A stretch of 64,000 nucleotides of DNA from Paenibacillus sp. GTDB lineage: Bacteria; Bacillota; Bacilli; Paenibacillales; NBRC-103111. The position numbers and the translations under genes are program-made. Under the pieces are notes generated by a model, which saw only the letters and a program-made list of their open reading frames with translations, was not told the origin of the DNA and ran no database searches. Below are positions 10,219 through 19,254 of this stretch, one piece after another. Positions within the stretch are counted from its first letter, which is position 1. Each line of letters begins with the position of its first letter. The stretch lies in contig JAPSLM010000001.1 in NCBI GenBank assembly GCA_031180825.1, positions 62,001 to 126,000 of the forward strand, in the 5' to 3' direction.

Positions 10219-11961
10219 TTATCCCAAGTGAAGCTCCTTCATCTTGTTGTACAGGGTTCCCCGGGAAATGCCCAGCAGCTTGGCTGCGGCGCTCTTGTTG
10301 CCGAGCGTCTTGGCCAAGGCGTCTTCGATCAGCGATTTTTCCTCTTCTTCGGTATTCCGCGTTTTCAATATTCGCAATTGCGGGTCGGGCTGCTCCGCCC
10401 TTGTCTTGTCCAAATGCGGCTGCTCCTTTTGCAAATGCGCAGGGAGGCTGGTCATCGCAATGCGTTCGTTTTCGCTGAGAATCAGGCACCGTTCCACGAC
10501 GCTCATCAGCTCGTTGATGTTGCCGGGCCAATCGTAATTGGCGAACGCCAGCATCACTTCGGGCTCAAGCTGCGGAATCGGCTTTTGATACTGCAGCGCA
10601 AATTGTCTGACGAACGTTTGAACGAGCGACGGGATGTCTTCCTTTCGCTCGCGAAGCGCAGGCAAGGCGATGGAAATGACGCTCAGCGCGTAATACAAAT
10701 CGGACCGGAACAGCTGCTTTTCGACCAATTTGTGCAAATCCCGATCCGTTGCCGCGATGATGCGGGCATGCACCGGAATAGGGGCGGTCCCGCCCGTCCG
10801 AACGACCGTTTGCGTCTGAATGGATTGCGCCAGCTTCGCTTGAATGTCCGGCGGCAGCCGGTCGATTTCGTTCAGGAACAGCGTGCCTTGATCGGCCAAT
10901 TCCAATTTTCCGGCGCTGCCGGTCTGATTTCCTGAAAAAGCGCCCCCCTGAAAGCCGAAGAGCTCCGTTTCCAGCAATCCGGCGGGGACGGAACCGCAAT
11001 GCAGCGTAATGAACGGCTTTTCGGCCCGCGGGCTGGCTTGATGAATCACTTGGGCAAGCTGTTCCTTGCCTACTCCGGCTTCCCCGATCAGCAGCAGAGG
11101 ATTTTCCGCTCCGGCCACTTTTCTCGCCAGCCGGATCGCATTGCCGATGAGTTCGCCTTTGCCCTTGATGAAGGAAAACGGGTCCTCATGGCTTGCCTGT
11201 TCGTCGAAGCGCGCCATATGGGTCGAAGAAAGCTCGTCGTTCAGACGGACCAATTGGGTGATGTCCTGCTCCGTGGCAATCCCGCCGATAATATGGCCGC
11301 TATCATCCACAACGGGAGAAGCGTTGACCAGCACGTGGTTGCCGGGACGCGGACGGTGATACGTATTCCGGATCATCCGGCCTTCGTCCAGCATCCGGAG
11401 CACCATGAGCGCCTCCGGTTGGAAATGCTCGCCAATGCGCCTGCCCAGTATATCTTTTTTGTCGATGCCGTACGTCTCCTCGGCGACGGTATTCCAGCAA
11501 ATCACCGTGCCGCTCTGGTCGACGACCGTTACCGCATCGGTTACCGTCTCCGCCAGCGTGAAGAAGTAGGAAGCGAGCCGCTGCCGCTCTTGATAAACGA
11601 AAGTCAGCAGCTCGGCCATAAAGCTGTAACCGACCACGGTTCCGTCGGCTTCCCGGAAGACGACGGGCCGCTGGGTCGCGGCGGGCAGCTGCATGAAGCT
11701 TTCGTAGTTCCCTGCGGCGACCTCCGAATGAGGGAGAACGGGAGACAGCAGATTCGGGCAGGGCGCCAAGTCGTCGATCGTTGTATCCTGCCGCTGCTCG
11801 AAAAGCCAAAGATCCCCGGAGGTAAACAAGTAAGCGCTGTTATCCTTCGGGATGCAGACGGCAGCGTCTCGACGCAGGTATGCCGCAATGTCGCGAATTG
11901 TCGAATGAAGAGGAAGCATATGCATTTGTCGATGAATAGGTAATTGTTCAGCATTGAACAT
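10219..11961 (-). CDS. PAS/AAA+/Fis regulator resembling a sigma-54 activator, with degenerate motifs
   Basis: A 580-residue regulator with an N-terminal sensor region (1-125), a PAS domain (about 134-235), an AAA+ domain (265-510) and a Fis-type HTH (541-578). Walker A GEAGVGKE (293-300) is intact. The sigma-54 contact loop is GAFSGN (340-345) instead of GAFTGA. Walker B reads LFLNEI (362-366) with Asn for Asp. The second arginine finger of DLYYRL is Ala425 (DLYYAL). These changes suggest that ATP hydrolysis and sigma-54 activation are impaired or absent. The start at 11961 has GAGG 6 bases upstream and sits inside an inverted repeat. It is divergent from the livJ operon and probably controls it, together with proline use. 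Confidence 0.88.
   Translation of the reverse strand: MFNAEQLPIHRQMHMLPLHSTIRDIAAYLRRDAAVCIPKDNSAYLFTSGDLWLFEQRQDTTIDDLAPCPNLLSPVLPHSEVAAGNYESFMQLPAATQRPVVFREADGTVVGYSFMAELLTFVYQERQRLASYFFTLAETVTDAVTVVDQSGTVICWNTVAEETYGIDKKDILGRRIGEHFQPEALMVLRMLDEGRMIRNTYHRPRPGNHVLVNASPVVDDSGHIIGGIATEQDITQLVRLNDELSSTHMARFDEQASHEDPFSFIKGKGELIGNAIRLARKVAGAENPLLLIGEAGVGKEQLAQVIHQASPRAEKPFITLHCGSVPAGLLETELFGFQGGAFSGNQTGSAGKLELADQGTLFLNEIDRLPPDIQAKLAQSIQTQTVVRTGGTAPIPVHARIIAATDRDLHKLVEKQLFRSDLYYALSVISIALPALRERKEDIPSLVQTFVRQFALQYQKPIPQLEPEVMLAFANYDWPGNINELMSVVERCLILSENERIAMTSLPAHLQKEQPHLDKTRAEQPDPQLRILKTRNTEEEEKSLIEDALAKTLGNKSAAAKLLGISRGTLYNKMKELHLG
11945..11960. promoter_or_regulatory. Inverted repeat over the regulator's start
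   Basis: TGTTCA-GCAT-TGAACA overlaps the first codons of the PAS/AAA+ regulator. It has the same arms and spacing as the site at 12061-12078, consistent with autoregulation. Confidence 0.5.
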
Positions 11962-12060
11962 AGGCAGCCTCGCATGGGGTTTTATAATTAAATTTAACAT
12001 GAAAAAGAACGGGTTACAACTGAAGGCCATCCGCCAATTGGATTATTTTCCATGTAAAAA

Positions 12061-12078
12061 ATGTTCATTTTTGAACAT
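12061..12078. promoter_or_regulatory. Inverted repeat upstream of the liv promoter
   Basis: ATGTTCA-TTTT-TGAACAT is a perfect 7-bp dyad with a 4-base spacer, 117 bases from the sister site at 11945-11960 and about 36 bases upstream of the -35 element at 12114. It is a plausible binding site for the divergent PAS/AAA+ regulator. Confidence 0.5.
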
Positions 12079-12113
12079 AAGGACAAAATGTGAAACTTTT
12101 TTTGTCAAAAGTA

Positions 12114-12142
12114 TGTACAAAATAACGATGCCTGTGTATAAT
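12114..12142 (+). promoter_or_regulatory. Sigma-A promoter toward the liv operon
   Basis: TGTACA (12114-12119), a 17-base spacer and a perfect TATAAT (12137-12142). The resulting leader to the livJ start at 12556 would be about 410 bases. Confidence 0.6.
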
Positions 12143-12555
12143 CGGCTGTGTAAACAAATTTAACACTGCAAAGGGGAGGAAATAAAACATTTTGTGGAAC
12201 GATGTCATTTCACAAAGAAAAGGTCAAGTTTTTGTAAATTAATCAAATCTTCCGGCTCAAGCCCTCATGCCGTCCGAAAGAGGACGGTGTTCCGACAAAT
12301 TTAGTTGAACGTCACTCATCAGAATTAAAACTCCAAGCGCGTAAATGCATTACACTCCGTCTATTGAACAACGATCCATTCATGCTTAGTACCCTATGGT
12401 TGATTTATCCGCTTCGTTCGCCGGCGCCATTGCTGCGAAACGGCCACGACCGATCTGACAAAGAACACGATAGATAAAAAGAAATGTATTCGTTGCAGAA
12501 GGTTAATGAAAGCGGTTACTTCATAAAGACAAAATTCGGGAGGTCGTCTAGAACG
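12143..12555 (+). other. Long leader of the liv operon
   Basis: An AAAGGGGAGG ribosome-binding-like sequence at 12170-12179 precedes a 16-codon frame starting with TTG near 12194, a possible leader peptide without clear function. GTCC-GAAAGA-GGAC at 12275-12288 forms a small hairpin. No T-box or known riboswitch signature is seen. Confidence 0.35.
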
Positions 12556-13722
12556 ATGAAAAAGCAAACTTCGATTGGAATTGCAACCGTTATTTTGGGA
12601 ATGTTAGCGCTTACTGCATGCGGGGGGAATCCCGACGGAGCGAAGTCTGCATCAGGTTCGGCGGAAGGGTCGGCCTCGGGCAAGGAAATTAAAATCGGAA
12701 TGATGTTCGCCTTAAGCGGCAACGAGGCCAAAATGGGACAGGACATGAAGCAGGCTGCGGAATTGGCGGCTGAAGAGATCAACGCCGCCGGCGGGATTAA
12801 CGGCAGCAAAATCAAGCTTGTCGCCCAGGACGACGCTTGCGATCCGCAGACCGCTACGGCTGCCGCCAACAAGCTCGTATCCGAAGGCGTCACCGCCGTC
12901 GTCGGCGGCTATTGCTCCGGCGCGGCGATCCCGGCTACCGGCGTGTTCCATCAAAACGGCATCCCGACGGTCATTACGGCAGCCAACTCGCAAAAAATCG
13001 CCGATCAGAAATTTCCGGAAATTTTCATGATCAACGGCACCGGGGTGCACCAGGCGCAGATGGCGGCGGAGTATATGGTCAACAAAAACCAAGCGAAAAA
13101 AATTGCGATCATTCATGACAACTCCGCGTTCGCCAAAGACTTGGGGGAAGTGACGAAGAAGCAGGTAGAGAGCGCGGGCGGGAAAGTCGTCGTATTCGAC
13201 GCCGTGAACCCGGACGAGACGGATTTTTCTTCGCTGGTGTCCAAGCTGAAGCAAGCGCAGCCGGACGCGACGTACTGGACGGCGTACTATAAGGGCGGAG
13301 GCCTGTTCATTAAACAGTTCAAGCAGCAGGGCGTTTCCGGCATCATCGGAGTTGGCGACGGCGCAAACGACAAGATGCTGATCGACATTGCCGGTAAAGA
13401 GGCGGCCGAAGGCACGTTCATCACCAACAGTCCGACGGCGGAATTCCTGCCGGAAGCCAAGAAATTCTTGGATGATTATAAAGCCAAGTTCTCCCAGGAG
13501 CCGGGCCCGTATTCCGCTCTGCAATACGACGGAATTAAGCTGATGGCCGACGCCATCAAGCGCGCAGGCTCTACGGACAAGAAGGCGATCACCGAAGCCT
13601 TGGCCAAAACCGATTTGAAAACGCTCACCGGGCAAGTTTCCTTTACCCCGCAGGGCACGCTGACGAAGTCCAACTTTGTCGTCCTGCAGGTCAAAGAAGG
13701 CACCTTTGCTCCTTCGAAGTAA
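12556..13722 (+). CDS. livJ: Branched-chain amino acid ABC transporter substrate-binding lipoprotein
   Basis: A 388-residue periplasmic-type binding protein of the Liv (HAAT) family, tethered outside the membrane. The signal peptide ends in the lipobox LTAC with lipidated Cys22, followed by a Gly/Ser/Ala linker and the mature domain starting IKIGMMFALSGNEAKMGQ. Two type-I lobes with family motifs are visible (AVVGGYCSGAAIPATG; VFDAVNPDETDFSSL). ATG 12556 is chosen because the signal peptide begins there; GGGAGG is 11 bases upstream. It heads the operon livJ-livH-livM-livG-livF. The substrate may be Leu/Ile/Val or another small amino acid; proximity to proline catabolism makes a wider amino acid role possible. 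Confidence 0.93.
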   Translation: MKKQTSIGIATVILGMLALTACGGNPDGAKSASGSAEGSASGKEIKIGMMFALSGNEAKMGQDMKQAAELAAEEINAAGGINGSKIKLVAQDDACDPQTATAAANKLVSEGVTAVVGGYCSGAAIPATGVFHQNGIPTVITAANSQKIADQKFPEIFMINGTGVHQAQMAAEYMVNKNQAKKIAIIHDNSAFAKDLGEVTKKQVESAGGKVVVFDAVNPDETDFSSLVSKLKQAQPDATYWTAYYKGGGLFIKQFKQQGVSGIIGVGDGANDKMLIDIAGKEAAEGTFITNSPTAEFLPEAKKFLDDYKAKFSQEPGPYSALQYDGIKLMADAIKRAGSTDKKAITEALAKTDLKTLTGQVSFTPQGTLTKSNFVVLQVKEGTFAPSK

Positions 13723-13745
13723 GCTTGAGTCTTGAAACTCGAACG

Positions 13746-13778
13746 CGCGGCATGTGAAGATCGTGCCGCGTATTTTTT
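13746..13778 (+). terminator. Internal attenuating terminator after livJ
   Basis: CGCGGCA (13746-13752) and TGCCGCG (13764-13770) form a 7-bp stem followed by TATTTTTT, 18 bases before livH. Such partial terminators commonly keep binding-protein mRNA in excess over permease mRNA. Confidence 0.6.
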
Positions 13779-13795
13779 CAAAAAGGAGCGGTCCG

Positions 13796-14710
13796 ATGGA
13801 ATTTCATCTTACCACCGACATTTTTGTGCAGCAGCTGATTAACGCTTTGATCGTAGGTTCCTTTTATGCTTTAATCGCGCTCGGTTATTCGATGGTCTAC
13901 GGCATTATCAAACTGCTCAATTTTGCGCATGGCGATTTATTCATGGTCGGCGCTTTCGTCGGCTACACGGTATTGGCCAAGCTGACCGGTACGGGGGAAA
14001 GTTTGCTGGGGATGGGATTGGCTTTTGTGATCGCGATGATCGTTACCGGATTTTTAGGGATGGGAATCGAACGGATCGCCTACAGGCCGCTGCTTAAGGC
14101 TCCCCGTTTATCGATATTGATTACCGCGGTGGGCATGTCGCTCGTGCTGGAGAATGCGATTATGGCGGGATACGGCGCCAAGCCGTATATTATGCCCGTA
14201 ACGCTGCCGACGGACGGGTTTTCGCTGCTCGGCGCCAAAATTACGTATGCCCAGATCGGAATCATCGTATTCTCGGCCATCTTAATGATCGCTTTGCAAT
14301 GGTTCGTGCATCGGACAATTTATGGAAAAGCGATGCGGGCGATTGCGATCGATCAGACGGCCAGCAGTCTGGTCGGCATCAACGTGACGAAAGTGATTTC
14401 GTTGACTTTCTTCGTCGGTTCTTTCCTGGCCGCGGCCGCCGGCATGATGAATGCGAGCTATTACGGCAGCCTTACGTTTACGATGGGCTTTATTTTCGGA
14501 ATGAAGGCCTTCACGGCCGCCGTCATCGGCGGAATCGGCAACATTCGCGGCGCGATGCTCGGCGGCTTGATGCTGGGCGTGCTGGAGACGATCGGCACGT
14601 ACCAATTCGGCGGCGAATGGAAGGATGTCTTTGCGTTCTTCATTCTCATCGTCCTGCTGGTGGTCAAACCGACGGGCCTTTTGGGCCAAAAAGTAACGGA
14701 GAGGATGTAA
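13796..14710 (+). CDS. livH: Branched-chain amino acid ABC transporter permease LivH
   Basis: A 304-residue integral membrane protein with about eight hydrophobic segments. Family hallmarks are YALIALGYSMVYGIIKLLNFAHGDL near the N-terminus, the EAA-like loop AIAIDQTASSLVGINVTKV, and the C-terminal AVIGGIGNIRGAMLGG. It pairs with LivM to form the channel. ATG 13796 with AAGGAG 7 bases upstream is preferred to the longer frame from 13754, which would read through the terminator hairpin. LivM follows after 3 bases. Confidence 0.93.
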   Translation: MEFHLTTDIFVQQLINALIVGSFYALIALGYSMVYGIIKLLNFAHGDLFMVGAFVGYTVLAKLTGTGESLLGMGLAFVIAMIVTGFLGMGIERIAYRPLLKAPRLSILITAVGMSLVLENAIMAGYGAKPYIMPVTLPTDGFSLLGAKITYAQIGIIVFSAILMIALQWFVHRTIYGKAMRAIAIDQTASSLVGINVTKVISLTFFVGSFLAAAAGMMNASYYGSLTFTMGFIFGMKAFTAAVIGGIGNIRGAMLGGLMLGVLETIGTYQFGGEWKDVFAFFILIVLLVVKPTGLLGQKVTERM

Positions 14711-14713
14711 GGT

Positions 14714-15718
14714 ATGGAAAATGCGACGAAGCAAACCGTTGTTTTAAACCGCCCGAAAATCAATGCCAAATCCTCGGCGCTCGCGGCGCTGATGGTGCTG
14801 GCCGCGTTTTTCCCTTTCTTCGCCGGGCCTTACTGGCTGGACGTCGGCTTTCTCGCCGTGTTCTATATCGTTCTGGGGCTCGGACTGAATGTCGTTGTCG
14901 GCTACGCCGGGCTGCTCGACCTCGGGTATTCCGCGTTTTTCGCGGTTGGCGCCTATACAACGGGCATTTTTATGACGCAGTTCCAAATGAATTTTTTCCT
15001 GGCCCTGGCGCTTAGCGGAATATTCGCCGCCGTGGCAGGCTTCATTATCGGAGCGCCGACCCTGCGGCTGCGCAGCGACTACTTAGCGATCGTCACGCTG
15101 GGCTTCGGCGAAATTGTCAAAATATCGGCCAAAAATCTGGAGTTTACCGGCGGAGCCTCCGGGATTTACGGCATCATGAGTCCGTTTCCCGCCCCGTCGA
15201 CCTTCATGGGAATCACGATCAACAACCTGACGTACTGCTATTGGGCGATTCTGATTTTGGCGGTCATCACGATTATCGCTTCCAAACGGCTCGGGCAGTC
15301 GAGAATCGGGCGTTCCTGGGCGTACATCCGGGAGGATGAGGACGCGGCGGAAGCGATGGGCATCAACCGGGTGCGCAGCAAGCTGGCCGCTTATTCGGTA
15401 GGAGCCTTGTTCGGAGGCTTGGCCGGATCGATCTTTGCGGTCAAAATGACGGCGATTGCGCCCGAGAGCTTCAACTTCATGCAGTCGGTCATGATTTTGC
15501 TGGCCGTGATCTTGGGCGGTCTTGGCCGGATTTCCGGCGTCGTGGTCGGCGCGATCATCGTCATCGTTCTTCCCGAGTCGCTCCGGGATTTGAATAAGCT
15601 CATTCATTTGGATGTGGATATCGACCGCTACCGTTTTCTTATCTTTGGGGTCGCGCTGGTGATCCTGATGATTTTCCGCCCTCAAGGACTCGTTCCCGAG
15701 AGCCGGGGTAAAGAATAA
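14714..15718 (+). CDS. livM: Branched-chain amino acid ABC transporter permease LivM
   Basis: A 334-residue membrane protein, partner of LivH. Typical are the segment LGLNVVVGYAGLLDLGYSAFFAVGAY, the cytoplasmic loop IREDEDAAEAMGINRVRSKL that contacts the ATPase, and the C-terminal LGGLGRISGVVVGAI. A ribosome binding site GAGAGGATGTAAGG overlaps the livH stop, so the two permeases should be translated together. Confidence 0.93.
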   Translation: MENATKQTVVLNRPKINAKSSALAALMVLAAFFPFFAGPYWLDVGFLAVFYIVLGLGLNVVVGYAGLLDLGYSAFFAVGAYTTGIFMTQFQMNFFLALALSGIFAAVAGFIIGAPTLRLRSDYLAIVTLGFGEIVKISAKNLEFTGGASGIYGIMSPFPAPSTFMGITINNLTYCYWAILILAVITIIASKRLGQSRIGRSWAYIREDEDAAEAMGINRVRSKLAAYSVGALFGGLAGSIFAVKMTAIAPESFNFMQSVMILLAVILGGLGRISGVVVGAIIVIVLPESLRDLNKLIHLDVDIDRYRFLIFGVALVILMIFRPQGLVPESRGKE

Positions 15719-15737
15719 GCAATCCGAGGTGAGAGAT

Positions 15738-16513
15738 ATGGCGAACATGCGAATTTCCAATCTGCATCTCCAATTCGGCGGATTGACGGCTGTCAACAAC
15801 CTGAGCTTTGACATTCCGGACCATGCCGTGATGAGCGTTATCGGACCGAACGGGGCAGGGAAAACGTCTTTGTTCAACATGATTACGGGCTTTTACCGGC
15901 CGACGCGCGGCGAAATTTTGTTCGACGGCGTGAATATCGTCGGGAAGAAGCCGAGCCAGATTACGGCGATGGGCATGGCCCGTACCTTCCAGAACCTGCG
16001 CGTATTTCCGAACCTGACCGTGCTGGAGAACGTGATGGCCGGCATGCACTCCAGAACGAAGCAAGGGCTCGTCGGAGCGCTGCTGCGCACGCCCGGTCAC
16101 CGCAAGGAAGAAGCCTGGATTCGGCAGGTGGCCGAGGAATGCATCCGTTTTGTCGGGATTGAAGCGTACACCGACAGGCTTGCCAAGAACCTGCCTTACG
16201 GCGCCCAGCGCTACTTGGAAATTGCGCGCGCCTTGGCGATTCAGCCGAAAATCCTGTTCCTGGACGAGCCGGCAGCGGGCTTCAATTTCAGCGAAAAGCA
16301 GGATTTGATCGGTTTGATCGGACGAATCCGCGAAGCTTACCGCATTCCCGTCGTCTTGATCGAGCACGACATGGGGCTGATCAACAAAGTCTCCGATCAC
16401 ATCATGGTGCTGAATTACGGGCAAAAGCTGGCGGAAGGCACGCCGCAGGACGTGCTGAACGATCCCCGGGTGATCGAAGCGTATCTGGGCAAAGAAGAGG
16501 AGGATGAGGCGGT

Positions 16514-16517
<4 letters not shown>
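15738..16517 (+). CDS. livG: Branched-chain amino acid ABC transporter ATPase LivG
   Basis: A 259-residue ATPase. Walker A GPNGAGKTS, the LivG-type Q-loop region ARTFQNLRVFPNLTVLENV, a signature region LPYGAQRYLEIARAL and Walker B ILFLDEPAAGFN are intact, and the insert typical of LivG (MHSRTKQGLVGALL) is present. The start at 15738 with GAGGTGA 5 bases upstream is chosen over an in-frame GTG at 15729. Its stop overlaps livF by 4 bases. Confidence 0.93.
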
Positions 16518-17235
<718 letters not shown>

Positions 17236-17236
<1 letters not shown>

Positions 17237-18174
17237 TGGCTCGTCCTTTAGAGGAACCGTTGTCCCAACCGGCCGTGACCACGAAACGCGGCAGTCTGCC
17301 CGTGTCGCCGTATGCCTTGCTGTTTATCGGGGTCTTCTCCGTGGCGTTATCTTCCATCTTTATTAAGTGGTCGTCGGCTCCGGCCTCGATCATGGGCATG
17401 TACAGACTGCTGTTCACGATTGTGCTGCTGCTTCCGTTCAGGCCGTGGAAGCAAACGGGAGCCGGCCGGTTTTCCTGGAGCTTTAAGGGCAGCCTGCTGC
17501 TGGTGCTGTCCGGCTTGTTTCTTGGCCTGCACTTTCTGTTCTGGATGGAGTCGTTAAAGCATACTTCCGTTGCCAGCTCCATGATCTTGTTGACGCTGCA
17601 GCCTGTTTTTATTATGATCGGCTCCTTTTTCTTGTTTAAAGAGCGGACTTCCGTGCAAGGCGTAGCCAGCTTGATCGTTGCCCTGGTCGGATCGGCATTG
17701 ATCGGCTGGGGAGATATCGGCTTCTCGGAGCAGGCTCTTTACGGCGATATGCTGTCGATTGCCGGAGCGCTCAGCTACTCGCTCTATTTGATGGCGGGGC
17801 AAAAGCTGATGAAAGAAATTCCGTCCATGCTGTACAGCCTGTTTGTTTTTATCATTGCCGGATTGCTGCTGTTTGTGTTTAATATGTTCAATCATTATAC
17901 ATTTACGGATTATTCCTTGACGGACTGGGGCATTTTTGTTTTGCTCGCGCTGATTCCAACCGTAATGGGGCAGATGCTGTTCAATTGGCTTTTAGCCTAC
18001 GTAAACGCGACGACGGTGTCCATGGCGGTCATCGGAGAACCGGTGTTGGCGATCATTCTGGCCTATCTGTTATTGAACGAACAGCCTACCTGGCTTCAGG
18101 CGTCCGGCGGGCTTTTAACCATGCTCGGCGTAGGAATTTACTTTCGAATCAAGCCCAAGAGTGTTCAAAAATAG
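17236..18174 (+). CDS. EamA/DMT-family transporter
   Basis: A 312-residue membrane protein with ten predicted segments in two EamA repeats (about 15-145 and 160-300). Motifs such as SVALSSIFIKWSSAP near the N-terminus and the late loop LLAYVNATTVSMAVIGEPVLA are typical of the family. Members move amino acids or other metabolites, often outward. ATG 17236 shares a base with the livF stop, so it is the last gene of the liv operon. It may act as the export valve of the amino acids imported by Liv; that role is inferred from position only. Confidence 0.87.
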
Positions 18175-18214
18175 ACACAATAATTAAAAATAAACAAAAT
18201 TATTGGTTAATGTG

Positions 18215-18243
18215 TGTACAATTTCGTCATTTGATTGTATAGT
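18215..18243 (+). promoter_or_regulatory. Sigma-A promoter of the proline catabolic operon
   Basis: TGTACA (18215-18220), a 17-base spacer and TATAGT (18238-18243). The -35 element equals that of the liv promoter at 12114. Confidence 0.55.
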
Positions 18244-18251
18244 GTAAATAC

Positions 18252-18265
18252 AGATAACGCTTTCA
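18252..18265. promoter_or_regulatory. Candidate cre site (CcpA)
   Basis: AGATAACGCTTTCA matches the cre consensus TGWAANCGNTNWCA at 10 of 12 defined positions. It lies just downstream of the -10 element, a position where CcpA represses. Confidence 0.45.
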
Positions 18266-18307
18266 TACGACAACAATGCATGGTTCAGAAGGAGGATTCG
18301 GTAGTCC

Positions 18308-19222
18308 ATGGAAGTGCTCATGCGGAATATGTTTCAAGCGATCGGAAAGAGCCGTTCCGCGAATCAATTGGCTAAAAGGTACGGCTTGCGCTTCGGCGCG
18401 TCCCGCTTCGTCGCAGGCGAAACGATCAAGCAGTCGATTGAGGCGGTTCGCAAGCTGAATCAATCCGGCCGGGTCGTCACGTTGGACCATTTGGGCGAAT
18501 TTATTTCCACCGAGGCCGAGGCCATGGAATCGACCGAAATGTGTCTGCGAACCTTGGACGCGATCGCGGAATCCGGCGTTCAGTCCAACCTTTCCCTGAA
18601 GATGACTTCGCTCGGGCTGGATATCGACAAAGAGCTGTGCATGAGCAACATGCGCAGAATTTTGGACAGAGCCCGGGAATACGGTAATTTCGTGCGCATC
18701 GATATGGAGGATTACGCCCACTGTCAGGTGTCGCTCGATATTTACCGCGAGCTTCGTCAGACCTACGACAATGTCGGGATCGTCATTCAGGCATACTTGT
18801 ACCGCACGGAGCAGGATATGAAGGATCTGAACGAGCTGCGGGCCAATCTGCGCCTGGTGAAGGGAGCCTACAAGGAGTCTCCGAAGGTGGCCTTCCCGGA
18901 AAAGAAAGATGTCGACGAGAACTACAAGAAGATCATCAAGATGCACCTGCTGAACGGAAACTATACCGCGGTTGCGAGCCATGACGAGAACATGATCGCG
19001 TTTACCAAGCAGCTTGTCCAAGAGCACGGCATCCCGAACGACCGCTTCGAGTTCCAGATGCTCTACGGCATTTGCGAGGAGCTGCAAAACCGGCTGGTCG
19101 CCGAAGGCTACAAGGTGCGCGTCTACGTTCCGTACGGGATCGATTGGTTCGGTTACTTCATGCGGCGGTTGGCCGAGCGTCCGGCGAATGTATGGTTTGT
19201 GCTGAAAAATATGTTTAAATAA
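18308..19222 (+). CDS. Proline dehydrogenase
   Basis: A 304-residue monofunctional FAD-dependent enzyme that oxidises L-proline to pyrroline-5-carboxylate at the membrane face. Conserved parts are SLKMTSLGLDID, RIDMEDYAHC, VIQAYLYRT, RLVKGAYKESP, ASHDENMI, FQMLYGI and the substrate-binding C-terminus RVYVPYGIDWFGYFMRRLAERP. GGAGGA lies 12 bases before ATG 18308, slightly far. It is followed after 32 bases by P5C dehydrogenase, giving the full conversion of proline to glutamate. A cre site suggests carbon catabolite repression. Confidence 0.95.
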   Translation: MEVLMRNMFQAIGKSRSANQLAKRYGLRFGASRFVAGETIKQSIEAVRKLNQSGRVVTLDHLGEFISTEAEAMESTEMCLRTLDAIAESGVQSNLSLKMTSLGLDIDKELCMSNMRRILDRAREYGNFVRIDMEDYAHCQVSLDIYRELRQTYDNVGIVIQAYLYRTEQDMKDLNELRANLRLVKGAYKESPKVAFPEKKDVDENYKKIIKMHLLNGNYTAVASHDENMIAFTKQLVQEHGIPNDRFEFQMLYGICEELQNRLVAEGYKVRVYVPYGIDWFGYFMRRLAERPANVWFVLKNMFK

Positions 19223-19254
19223 TCCATTCCTAATTATTGAGAGGGGACTAATCC

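Noticed and set aside
12422..12436. Sigma-54-like -24/-12 element (CGGCGC-N5-CTGC) upstream of livJ
   Set aside because: It matches only partly, and the divergent regulator has a degenerate sigma-54 contact loop; a clear sigma-A promoter exists at 12114-12142.
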